62,894 nt of DNA from Acidimicrobiia bacterium (lineage in GTDB: Bacteria > Actinomycetota > Acidimicrobiia > Spongiisociales > Spongiisociaceae): NCBI GenBank assembly GCA_009841075.1, contig VXMP01000021.1:11603-74496 (forward strand), in the 5' to 3' direction. Positions 7,223-15,032 of this stretch are shown here, piece by piece (the stretch's first letter is position 1; every line of letters starts with the position of its first letter). The notes below the pieces were generated by a model. It did no database searches and had not been told where the DNA came from. It saw only the letters and a list, made by a program, of their open reading frames with translations. Made by a program: the position numbers and the translations under genes.

Positions 7223-8575
7223 TTAGGGAAGGTCGCCCAGCTCTTGCCTGACCACTCGGGCTATGCGGTCGGCTATTAGGCAGGCAGCGTCTTTGGTCGG
7301 GGCTTCGACCATCACCCTGACCAGCGGTTCGGTCCCGGATGCTCTCACCAGTACCCTCCCTTGTTCACCGAGTTCGGCTTCGGCATCCCGTACCGCCTTT
7401 TTTACGCCGGGGGCTTGGGACAGGTCTTTGGATCGTACTTCCAGGTTGACCAGCACCTGCGGGAACTCGGTTATCGCCGCCCGCCTCAGATCGCAAAGGG
7501 GTTGTTCGGTCTGGACCATCACCTCCAGAAGCCGGAGGGCGGTTAAAAGGCCGTCGCCGGTGGATCCTCTGTCAAGCTGGATCACATGGCCGGACTGTTC
7601 ACCACCCAGGATGGCACCGTGACTGCGCATCGCTTCCAGAACGTATCGGTCGCCCACCCGGGTCACCACCAGCTCAATGCCGACCTCCTCCATGGACCTG
7701 CGTAGGCCCAGGTTGGACATCACGGTAGTTACCATCCGGTTTCCGACCAGATCTCCTCGGTGGTGGAGATGGCGGGCGATGACGGCCATTATCACATCCC
7801 CGTTGGCCACCCGACCCTCCTCGTCAACGGCTATCAGACGGTCGGCGTCGCCGTCGAAACAAAACCCGATCCGACCCTGGGCCTCGACCTGGGAGGCCAA
7901 GGTTTCGGGCGAGGTTGCGCCACATCGGTGGTTGATGTTGAGGCCGTCCGGGTCGACAAAGAAGGGCTTGACGTCGGCACCGAGCGACTCGAACAGTCGA
8001 GGAGCGACCTGATGGGCGGCCCCGTTGGCGCAATCGAGGGCCAGCTTCATGCCCTCCAGGGAAACGTTGGTCTGGCTACGGAGGATGTCCATATAGATAT
8101 CTCCGGCGTCTTCCAAGACCACCCCGGTTCCGATCTCCGCTCCGGTAGGAGTCCTCCAGGGTGACCCCTCGGCCAGCCGAGCTTCGATCCGCGCCTCCTG
8201 GTCGTCATCCAGCTTGGCACCTTCTGCGTCTAGGAACTTGATCCCGTTATCCGGGGCCGGGTTGTGGGAGGCGGAGATCATCACCCCCAGGTCGGCCCCG
8301 AATCGGTTGACCAAAGCCGACACCGCCCCGACCGGAATAACGCCGGCATCCCTGGTTTCTACCCCGACCGAATGGAATCCGGCTTGCAGCGCCGAGAAGA
8401 GCATCAGACCGGAACGGCGGGTGTCGCGGCCTAGTATCACTACCCCGCCTTCGAACATCTCCCCGACGGCTCGGGCCAGTCCCACCGTCAGATCGACATC
8501 CAGGTCGGCGTTGGCGACCCCTCTTACACCGTCGGTGCCGAAGAGGAGACGTTGAGATGGAGGGTTAACAGGCAA
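7223..8575 (-). CDS. glmM: phosphoglucosamine mutase
   Basis: A roughly 450-residue GlmM, which converts glucosamine-6-phosphate to glucosamine-1-phosphate, the step after GlmS towards UDP-GlcNAc. It has LLFGTDGVRGVAN at the N-terminus, the phosphoserine loop ISASHNPAPDNG (active Ser near residue 100), the metal loop DGDADR and the sugar-binding GEQSGH. The frame extends back into rpsI; the TTG at 8575 gives the family length and a 31-bp gap from rpsI, but the start is uncertain because no strong ribosome-binding site precedes it. Confidence 0.93.
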   Translation of the reverse strand: MPVNPPSQRLLFGTDGVRGVANADLDVDLTVGLARAVGEMFEGGVVILGRDTRRSGLMLFSALQAGFHSVGVETRDAGVIPVGAVSALVNRFGADLGVMISASHNPAPDNGIKFLDAEGAKLDDDQEARIEARLAEGSPWRTPTGAEIGTGVVLEDAGDIYMDILRSQTNVSLEGMKLALDCANGAAHQVAPRLFESLGADVKPFFVDPDGLNINHRCGATSPETLASQVEAQGRIGFCFDGDADRLIAVDEEGRVANGDVIMAVIARHLHHRGDLVGNRMVTTVMSNLGLRRSMEEVGIELVVTRVGDRYVLEAMRSHGAILGGEQSGHVIQLDRGSTGDGLLTALRLLEVMVQTEQPLCDLRRAAITEFPQVLVNLEVRSKDLSQAPGVKKAVRDAEAELGEQGRVLVRASGTEPLVRVMVEAPTKDAACLIADRIARVVRQELGDLP

Positions 8576-8606
8576 GAGAAACCCGCCGACCGGTGTGGGG
8601 AGCCTT

Positions 8607-8999
8607 CTAGCGCTTGGTGTACTGGGGTGCCCGCCGAGCCTTCCGAAGACCGTACTTCTTGCTCTCCACCACTCGGGCGTCACGGGTCAACAGTCCGGCC
8701 TTCTTGAGGTCCTGGCGAAAAGTGGGGTCTATTTCGACCAGACTACGGGCTATCCCGAGTCGGAGTGCATCGGCCTGCCCGTTCTCACCCCCTCCTTCCA
8801 GCTTGGCCACCACGTCATATCGGCCGTCTACCTTGGCGACCTGGAGAGGTTCGATAACCCGCATCCGCCGGGCCATGGTGGGGAAATAATTCTCCAGGGT
8901 GCGCCCGTTGAGGATGAAGGTGCCGGTACCGGAGTAGAGTCGGACCTGGGCGATGGCCTCTTTGCGGCGGCCGGTGGCGTGAGCCAGCATTTTTTTCAT
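8607..8999 (-). CDS. rpsI: 30S ribosomal protein S9
   Basis: A 130-residue S9 of usual bacterial length. It contains ATGRRKEAIAQVRL, GTGTFILNGR and the conserved C-terminus ending in PQYTKR, whose basic tail reaches the decoding region of the small subunit. It starts one base after the rplM stop, the universal rplM-rpsI pairing, so the two are certainly co-transcribed. glmM follows on the same strand. Confidence 0.97.
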   Translation of the reverse strand: MKKMLAHATGRRKEAIAQVRLYSGTGTFILNGRTLENYFPTMARRMRVIEPLQVAKVDGRYDVVAKLEGGGENGQADALRLGIARSLVEIDPTFRQDLKKAGLLTRDARVVESKKYGLRKARRAPQYTKR

Positions 9000-9000
9000 T

Positions 9001-9462
9001 TCAGGAACCCGCCTTCCGGATTTCTAGGTCAAGAACTTCAGGGGACTGGGCCCCATGGGGATGGTCCGGGCCAGCATATACCTTGAGCTTACGAAGCATC
9101 CGCCGCCCTAGTCGGGTCTTGGGAAGCATACCCCGAACCGCCCGTTCGATAACCGCCTCCGGTCGGCGTTTAATGAGGCTGTCGAACGATTCCTCCTTGA
9201 GCCCACCCGGGTAGCCGGAGTGTCGATAATAGATCTTGCTCTGGCTGCCTGCGGAAGATACCGCCACCCGGGCGGCGTTGATTACCACCACAAAGTCGCC
9301 TCCGTCCAGGTGGGGGGCGTAGGTGGGCTTATGCTTTCCGGCCAGGATGGGGGCCAGTCGGGAGGCGAGACGGCCCAGCGGGACATCGGCGGCATCCACC
9401 ACGTACCAGTGGCGGGTGATGTCGGACTGTTTAGGAGAGTAGGTAGTTTGTCGCTGAACCAT
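9001..9462 (-). CDS. rplM: 50S ribosomal protein L13
   Basis: A 153-residue L13. Family blocks: WYVVDAADVPLGRLAS, LAGKHKPTYAPHLDGGDFVVVINA, YRHSGYPGGLK and GMLPKTRLGRRMLRKLKVY. A short N-terminal extension with a Lys/Gln-rich stretch precedes the core. It heads the rplM-rpsI-glmM run; truA lies 195 bp upstream on the same strand, with room for a separate promoter. Confidence 0.97.
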   Translation of the reverse strand: MVQRQTTYSPKQSDITRHWYVVDAADVPLGRLASRLAPILAGKHKPTYAPHLDGGDFVVVINAARVAVSSAGSQSKIYYRHSGYPGGLKEESFDSLIKRRPEAVIERAVRGMLPKTRLGRRMLRKLKVYAGPDHPHGAQSPEVLDLEIRKAGS

Positions 9463-9545
9463 TTATTACGCTCGTTTGTCGGGTGGGTGCTTCGGGTTAG
9501 GGCATAATCGGGCCGCGCGGTCGGAACAATAAACGCGGTCTGGTG

Positions 9546-9648
9546 CACTTACAGGTCCGAACCATGCCCGTCAAAACCCGGGTCACGCTTGAGGGGACCG
9601 GGGATGGGCGGCCGGTTGATTCTAGCCTTTCATTATCTTATTTGCCAA
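9546..9648 (-). promoter_or_regulatory. candidate promoters upstream of rplM
   Basis: The 195-bp truA-rplM gap has two promoter-like pairs on the reverse strand: TTGGCA (9648-9643), 18 bp, TAGAAT (9624-9619); and TTGACG (9574-9569), 17 bp, TAAGTG (9551-9546). Either could drive the ribosomal-protein/glm operon. The first has the better -10. I see no known ribosomal leader motif. Confidence 0.35.
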
Positions 9649-9657
9649 GAGTAGTTA

Positions 9658-10413
9658 TTAAGGCTCCCACGGACCGAATCCGTAGTCCACCTGCCAGAGG
9701 ATCAACCCGTGCGGTGGTGCCGCTCCCCTGGCCTGATTACGGTCTTGGGCAGCGAGGACATCCGGGGTGGAGTGCGGGTCGACCCTTCCCCGGCCTACCT
9801 CCACGGTGTAGGCGACTATCGACCGGACCATCTGATGACAGAAGGCGGCAGCGGTGATCTCCATCATCAACAGGTGATCGGATTGAGGGATCCACTCGGC
9901 GGATTGGACGGTACGCACCGTGGAGGCACCCGGTCTGCGCCTGCAGAAAGAGGCGAAATCGTGCTCGCCTACCAGGTATTGGAGCGCCTGATTCATGCCG
10001 AAAAGATCGAGTGGATGGGGCACATGCCAGGAATATCCCCTTTGAAGCGGGTCGGGGAACGGGCGGTTGAGAACCGTATAGCGATAGGTGCGCCGCCGGG
10101 CGGAGAACCGTGCCGAAAAGCCCTCCGACACCTCCGCCGCCTCGTAGACCACAATCTCGGGGGCGAGGAGTTTGGTGAGGGATCGGGTTAGCCGCTCGGA
10201 GCGGATCGGCTCGGAGGTAGTGAATGAAACCACTTGATGTCGGGCGTGAACCCCGGCATCCGTCCGGCCTGCCACCACCGTATCGAGTGGTACTCCGATA
10301 ATCCGTTCCAAAGCCTTTTCCAGATCGCCTTGAACGGTGCGGAGCCGGGGTTGGCGAGCGTAGCCATGGAATCCTGATCCGTCGTAGGAAAGGTCAAGGC
10401 GGTAGGTGGGCAA
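9658..10413 (-). CDS. truA: tRNA pseudouridine(38-40) synthase
   Basis: A 251-residue TruA, which isomerises uridines 38-40 in tRNA anticodon stems. The catalytic Asp is in AGRTDAGVHA (near residue 52). Other family blocks: LSYDGSGFHGYARQP, FSARFSARRRTYRY and FCHQMVRSIV. Normal length. It stands upstream of rplM on the same strand, as in many actinobacteria, where it often accompanies the ribosomal operon. Confidence 0.95.
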   Translation of the reverse strand: MPTYRLDLSYDGSGFHGYARQPRLRTVQGDLEKALERIIGVPLDTVVAGRTDAGVHARHQVVSFTTSEPIRSERLTRSLTKLLAPEIVVYEAAEVSEGFSARFSARRRTYRYTVLNRPFPDPLQRGYSWHVPHPLDLFGMNQALQYLVGEHDFASFCRRRPGASTVRTVQSAEWIPQSDHLLMMEITAAAFCHQMVRSIVAYTVEVGRGRVDPHSTPDVLAAQDRNQARGAAPPHGLILWQVDYGFGPWEP

Positions 10414-10435
10414 GAGGCCGGATTTTCCCGGGTGC

Positions 10436-10915
10436 TTAAAACAAGATTATGGAGAGATACCAACCCAGCAGGCCGGCAGCGGCGGCAAAACTGTTCTCCG
10501 GATGCTCCAGATCGAACTGGGAGAGAGCCACGATCCGAAGGGCCAGGAAAAGCCAAACCGCGGTTATGAACAGGGCGAGCACCCACCATGAGGTGACCTG
10601 AGGGGTGAAAACCAGGGGCAGGAAGGCGACGTTGGCGAATCCGACCATGCGGAAAGTGGTGCGTGGATTCCCGTAGCGTTTGAAAATGTAGACCGACACC
10701 CCCCAAATGGCACCGGTTACCAGGGCGGCTCGCAGCAGGCCGGCGAGGATCGCAAAGCCGACACCCAGCAACGAAATGTCCCAGATGCGCGGGAGGGCAC
10801 CCACCAGGGCGATCACCACTACCGCATTGCCGGTGGCGTAATTGTCGAAGACCAGACTCCGGTAGAAGGACCGGTCTATGCGACCGGCCAGAATCATCTG
10901 GTTGAGCAGGTTCAT
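10436..10915 (-). CDS. Yip1-like polytopic membrane protein
   Basis: About 159 residues with four or five hydrophobic segments (roughly 28-50, 54-80, 90-110, 112-135 and the extreme C-terminus). The organisation, a short cytosolic N-terminus with LAGRIDRSFYRSL followed by membrane helices, resembles YIP1-domain proteins, but the match is only by pattern. ATG 10915 is preceded by GAAGGTGG, which favours it over a GTG two codons upstream. It lies 22 bp upstream of truA on the same strand. Function unknown. Confidence 0.6.
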   Translation of the reverse strand: MNLLNQMILAGRIDRSFYRSLVFDNYATGNAVVVIALVGALPRIWDISLLGVGFAILAGLLRAALVTGAIWGVSVYIFKRYGNPRTTFRMVGFANVAFLPLVFTPQVTSWWVLALFITAVWLFLALRIVALSQFDLEHPENSFAAAAGLLGWYLSIILF

Positions 10916-11017
10916 AACCACCTTCGGGATAGTTCGGAGGTGCGATCCACGCCGATATTAGAGGTGGCCCGGGTCATTTCCCTCCACATTGGATGTCCCG
11001 TCCTCCAAAGGCTACTT

Positions 11018-12244
11018 CTAGGAGGGTCGGGGTTCTCGCCGATACTCGGTGGCCAGCCAGATAGCAGTCAAACACCCCAAACCGGCCAGGACAATAGCCG
11101 GGATACGGAAGGTGCCGGCCTGGTCGATCCACCAACCGGTCAGGATTACCGCACCGGTAGCGAAGAAGGCGGCACCGGTTAGACCTCCCGAGACGGCCCG
11201 TAACGCCAAGGCGGGTTCCGTGATGCGCTGTCCGGCCAAGTGCCCCAGCAGACCCCAGGTGGGATAGTTGAAAAGTCCGAATCCGATCGCCGCCGCCAGG
11301 AGACCACCATACGACCAGTTGATGGCGAAAAAGGTGAGCGTGGTGGTGTAGGTGAGGGCGATCACCCCGATCACCAGGACCGGAGAGGCCCGATCCGACC
11401 ATAAACCGGCTAGAACCGCAGTCACCAACCCCACCGAAGACGCCACCCACCAGAGCACGGCCATCGCCAAGGCCGACCCCATGAACTCTTCTTCGGCGGT
11501 GGCCGACATATAGCTGATAAAGGGGAACCCGGTCACCCCTAACGCCACCGAAACCAGCATGACCGTCCGACCGGCCCGAAGCGACCAAGCCTCTCGCCAG
11601 GCCCGAGGCCGCCCCGAACTACTACCGGCACCGGAGATGGTACCTCCGGGGAGGACCACTATCGCCGCCAATGCCGCCAAAACGGCCACGGCGGAAGCAA
11701 TGAAGAACGCCCACCTCCACTGCCCCGGCTCGGCAAAAAGCAGGACGAACAGGCCGTTGACCCCTCCCCCCGCGCCGGCACCGGCACCTGCCACCGACAT
11801 GACCCGTCCGTGTGAGGAAGGCTCGACCACCGAGGCTATCAACCGGACCGAAACTGCCCAGCTGATCGGTGAAACCAGGCTGATAATCGCCACGCAGCCT
11901 GCCAAGGCCGGTGCCGAATCTACCCAAACGATCACCAGGAACCCGGCTGCACCCACCGCCAGTGAGGCCAGAAGGATCGCCTGTAACGGGAAGCGATCTA
12001 TAACCTTTACCCCGATCGCCGCCCCTAGTCCGTAGGCCATCAGACCGGAGGCCACCGCCAGTCCGAGCACCCCGTAGCCGGATTCCAACTGCTCCGCTAT
12101 TCGAGGGAGAAAGGCCGGTACCAAACCATTTCCAAAACCGTGGGTGACCATGATCACCACGCAGAAAAGGACGGCCACCCGGCCGGATCCGACCCGTTTT
12201 AGATGAGCAGGAGAAGTGCCGGAGCCGGTCTCTGTTCCGGTCAA
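11018..12244 (-). CDS. MFS transporter
   Basis: A 408-residue major facilitator superfamily permease with about 12 hydrophobic helices and a charged loop near the middle. The first helix begins VAVLFCVVIMVTHGFGNG. Its TTG start at 12244 is the base immediately after the stop of the formate dehydrogenase iron-sulfur subunit gene, so it is probably translated with that operon. Substrate cannot be read from sequence; context suggests a small anion such as formate or a related acid, but that is a guess. Confidence 0.8.
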   Translation of the reverse strand: MTGTETGSGTSPAHLKRVGSGRVAVLFCVVIMVTHGFGNGLVPAFLPRIAEQLESGYGVLGLAVASGLMAYGLGAAIGVKVIDRFPLQAILLASLAVGAAGFLVIVWVDSAPALAGCVAIISLVSPISWAVSVRLIASVVEPSSHGRVMSVAGAGAGAGGGVNGLFVLLFAEPGQWRWAFFIASAVAVLAALAAIVVLPGGTISGAGSSSGRPRAWREAWSLRAGRTVMLVSVALGVTGFPFISYMSATAEEEFMGSALAMAVLWWVASSVGLVTAVLAGLWSDRASPVLVIGVIALTYTTTLTFFAINWSYGGLLAAAIGFGLFNYPTWGLLGHLAGQRITEPALALRAVSGGLTGAAFFATGAVILTGWWIDQAGTFRIPAIVLAGLGCLTAIWLATEYRREPRPS

Positions 12245-13216
12245 CTAGCCCGACGAATCCCGGTCTGGAACCCGGGCCCTTCTTAAGACCTGGTCGATAG
12301 GGGTAACGGCCAGATCACCGAGTTCCTGAACGTATTCATAGCCGAACCGGCCTTTGATGCAGAGATGGCCGGAGGTAACCGAGTGGTCCATAGGCGAGGT
12401 GACCTTGACGATCCGGTTGTCCTGGACGTGGAGATCCAGGTTGCATCCCACCCCGCAGTAGGAACAAATCGTCCGGGTTACGGTCTGGTCGTCCTCATCC
12501 CACATTCCGGCCAGACGTAACTCGTGCTCGCTGCGGAACATGAGCGCTCCGGTCGGGCACACCCCTATACAGTTGCCGCAGAAAACACAGGCCGAGTCGG
12601 TGAGGCCGGTGTCGAACTCGGTGGAGATGCGGGCGTCGAAACCGCGACCCGCCACGGCGATGGCGAAGGTGTTCTGGGCATCTTCGCCGCAGGCTTCCAC
12701 ACACTTGTAGCAGAGGATGCAACGGGAGTAGTCCCGAATATACAGCTCGTTGTCGACTTTGACCGGCTGGTGAACCGTCTCAGCCGTGCTCCCGTCGCCG
12801 AGATGGTGGTGGCCGGCTACCCGCTGATCCCGGTCTTCGACCGGATCGGCCTGGGGACCGTAGCGGTCGGGATCGCAACCGTAGCGAACCATCCAGTCCA
12901 CCGTTTCTTCGTCCACCAGACTCAGGTCTACGGAAGAGGCCAAAAATTCGTAGACCATCTTGCGAGAATGCCGTACCCGTTCGCTGTCGGTGTTCACCTC
13001 CATGCCCTCTTCTACCGGACGACTACAGGAGGGCACCAGGGTTCGGTTGCCCGGTACCTCCACCACGCACACCCGACATACGTTTACCGGGGTCAGGTTG
13101 TCCAGATAGCAGAGGGTGGGCTGGTCTTTTCCCAGTACACGGCAGGCGTCGAGGATGGTGGCACCAACCGGAACGGACACCTCGGTTCCGTCAACAGCCA
13201 GGGTGATGTCAGCCAC
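12245..13216 (-). CDS. formate dehydrogenase iron-sulfur subunit (detached N-terminal half of the alpha chain)
   Basis: About 323 residues from a GTG at 13216 that overlaps the NuoEF-like gene by 8 bp. Domains: a [2Fe-2S] ferredoxin domain (about 1-80, Cys in TLCYLDN, VCRVC); two [4Fe-4S] motifs CILCYKCVEAC and CVFCGNCIGVC (about 170-230); and the molybdopterin-oxidoreductase [4Fe-4S] domain CSYCGVGC followed by GHLCIKGRFGYEYV (about 250-300). This is the N-terminal architecture of NAD-linked FdhA/NuoG, ending exactly where the catalytic domain normally begins. The His-Cys3 cluster site usual between the first two regions seems lost. It should relay electrons between the Mo site and the diaphorase. 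Confidence 0.85.
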   Translation of the reverse strand: MADITLAVDGTEVSVPVGATILDACRVLGKDQPTLCYLDNLTPVNVCRVCVVEVPGNRTLVPSCSRPVEEGMEVNTDSERVRHSRKMVYEFLASSVDLSLVDEETVDWMVRYGCDPDRYGPQADPVEDRDQRVAGHHHLGDGSTAETVHQPVKVDNELYIRDYSRCILCYKCVEACGEDAQNTFAIAVAGRGFDARISTEFDTGLTDSACVFCGNCIGVCPTGALMFRSEHELRLAGMWDEDDQTVTRTICSYCGVGCNLDLHVQDNRIVKVTSPMDHSVTSGHLCIKGRFGYEYVQELGDLAVTPIDQVLRRARVPDRDSSG

Positions 13217-14990
13217 GCGAGCCCTCCAACAGTCCCAGGTCGATGACCGATCGGATGGCCGTAGATGCCGTGTGTCCCAGTCCACAGATGGAGGCGTCGA
13301 TCATCACCTGCGCTATGTCCTCAAACAGCTCATCCTCCCAGGGCAATCCTCCGCAGTGACGAGCCAACAGCTCCTCCTGGCGGACGGTTCCCACCCTACA
13401 GGGTACACACTGACCACAGGATTCGTCCCGGAAAAAGCGGGCGATCCGCTGGGAAAGGTCGGCAAAGTCGGTGCGGTCGTCGAACACCATCACCACGCCC
13501 GAACCCAGGGTGGCCTTCCGGTCTTGGGCACCTTCGAACGTCAGAGGCATGTCCAGGTAATCCTCCCCTACGAACAAACCGGCCGCACCTCCAAGCATTA
13601 TCGCCCCGATAGACCCGCTGCCGGTTACTCCCCCGGCCAAATCGACCAGCTCGTCCAGGGTGATCCCGAACTCCACCTCATAGACGCCGGGGGTCGCCAC
13701 CGCGCCGGACAGGCAGAAGAGCTTGGGGCCGGTGGACTGAGTGGTCCCGATGGCGGCGAAGGCATCTCCACCTTCCAAGACTATTTCTGGGACGTTGATC
13801 AGGGTTTCTACGTTGTTGATCACCGTCGGACGGCCGAACAATCCCGCCTGGGTGGGGAAGGGGGGTTTGTTGCGGGGCTCCCCCCGATGACCTTCGATGG
13901 AGTTCATCAGGGCGGTTTCCTCGCCGCATATATACGCTCCCCCTCCGCGGCGGATCTCGATGTCGAACGATTTGCCCGACCCGTCCACATCATCGCCGAG
14001 AAGTCCCGACTCCCGGGTCTGTTCGATGGCGTTTTCGAGGAGGGATTGGGCGAAAGGATATTCGGCGCGGATATAGAGATATCCCAGCTCGGCACCTATC
14101 GCCAGTCCGGCGATGGTCATCGACTCGATCAGGGCAAAGGGATCGCCCTCCATTATCACCCGGTCTTTGAAGGTGCCCGGCTCGGACTCGTCGGCGTTGC
14201 AGATCAGATAGCGGAGGGTGACCGAAGAGCGGGCGACCGCCTCCCATTTGATCCCCATCGGAAAGGCCGCGCCTCCTCGTCCCCGCAGGTTGGAGGCTTT
14301 GATCTCCGACAAAACCTGATCGGCACCCAGGTCGATGGCTTTGGTCAGGGCGCGATATCCTCCGGCGCGGCGGTAATCCTCCAGCGAGGTGGGGTCCACC
14401 CGACCGATCCGCTTCAACAGGCGCAAAGCAGGGTCGCCGGCTTGAGGGACGGTAGCCGGAACCTCCTCGGGTTTGCCCCCTTCCAAAACCTTGATCACCT
14501 GGTCGGTGTCGGTGACCACCGCCACGCAGTCGGCCTCTCCGGCCCGCTGGTAGAAGACGGCCGGTGCCTGATCGCACTGGCCCAGACAGGGGCTGGGGTG
14601 AACGTCTGATCGCCCCTCCAGGTCGGAGAGTATTTTGTTGCCACCCTGGTTGCGACAGGCCACGTCGTCGCAGATATGAGCTACCCGGGCCGGCCTCTCC
14701 TCCAGCGACAACAAGGCGTAGAAACCGGCCACCCCGTAGGCTTCGGCCGGCGGGACCAGCAGGCGTTGGCAGATATAGTTGAGCGCCCCGGCACTAACCC
14801 AACCGATGGCGTCGTTAACCGCATGGAGGGTGGGGAGAATATGCTGCCTCCTGTCTTGGGAGGCCCGAAAGCCGCCCTCGGCCAGAACCGCATCCTCGGG
14901 CCTTTCCTCCCCGCCTTCCCAAGCCGATTGAGGAAGCCCTAAATGCCCGTCGACCGCGGCACGCTCCGCAGCGGTAGGCAGAGCCGACAT
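13209..14990 (-). CDS. NAD-reducing NuoE-NuoF fusion subunit of formate dehydrogenase
   Basis: A 593-residue diaphorase. Residues about 40-160 are NuoE-like with a [2Fe-2S] site (CDDVAC, then CLGQC). The remainder is NuoF-like with the FMN/NAD motifs NLRGRGGAAFPMG and GAYICGEETALMNSIEG and the [4Fe-4S] motif ESCGQCVPC near residue 515. Such fusions (FdhB/HoxF type) pass formate-derived electrons to NAD+ in the cytoplasm. It sits between the catalytic subunit gene (42 bp upstream) and the iron-sulfur subunit gene (8-bp overlap), so the three make one enzyme. Confidence 0.93.
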   Translation of the reverse strand: MSALPTAAERAAVDGHLGLPQSAWEGGEERPEDAVLAEGGFRASQDRRQHILPTLHAVNDAIGWVSAGALNYICQRLLVPPAEAYGVAGFYALLSLEERPARVAHICDDVACRNQGGNKILSDLEGRSDVHPSPCLGQCDQAPAVFYQRAGEADCVAVVTDTDQVIKVLEGGKPEEVPATVPQAGDPALRLLKRIGRVDPTSLEDYRRAGGYRALTKAIDLGADQVLSEIKASNLRGRGGAAFPMGIKWEAVARSSVTLRYLICNADESEPGTFKDRVIMEGDPFALIESMTIAGLAIGAELGYLYIRAEYPFAQSLLENAIEQTRESGLLGDDVDGSGKSFDIEIRRGGGAYICGEETALMNSIEGHRGEPRNKPPFPTQAGLFGRPTVINNVETLINVPEIVLEGGDAFAAIGTTQSTGPKLFCLSGAVATPGVYEVEFGITLDELVDLAGGVTGSGSIGAIMLGGAAGLFVGEDYLDMPLTFEGAQDRKATLGSGVVMVFDDRTDFADLSQRIARFFRDESCGQCVPCRVGTVRQEELLARHCGGLPWEDELFEDIAQVMIDASICGLGHTASTAIRSVIDLGLLEGSRG

Positions 14991-15032
14991 AAGGCGTAGG
15001 TCGATGGTGCTTGCTCCTCTGTCCTACCGACT

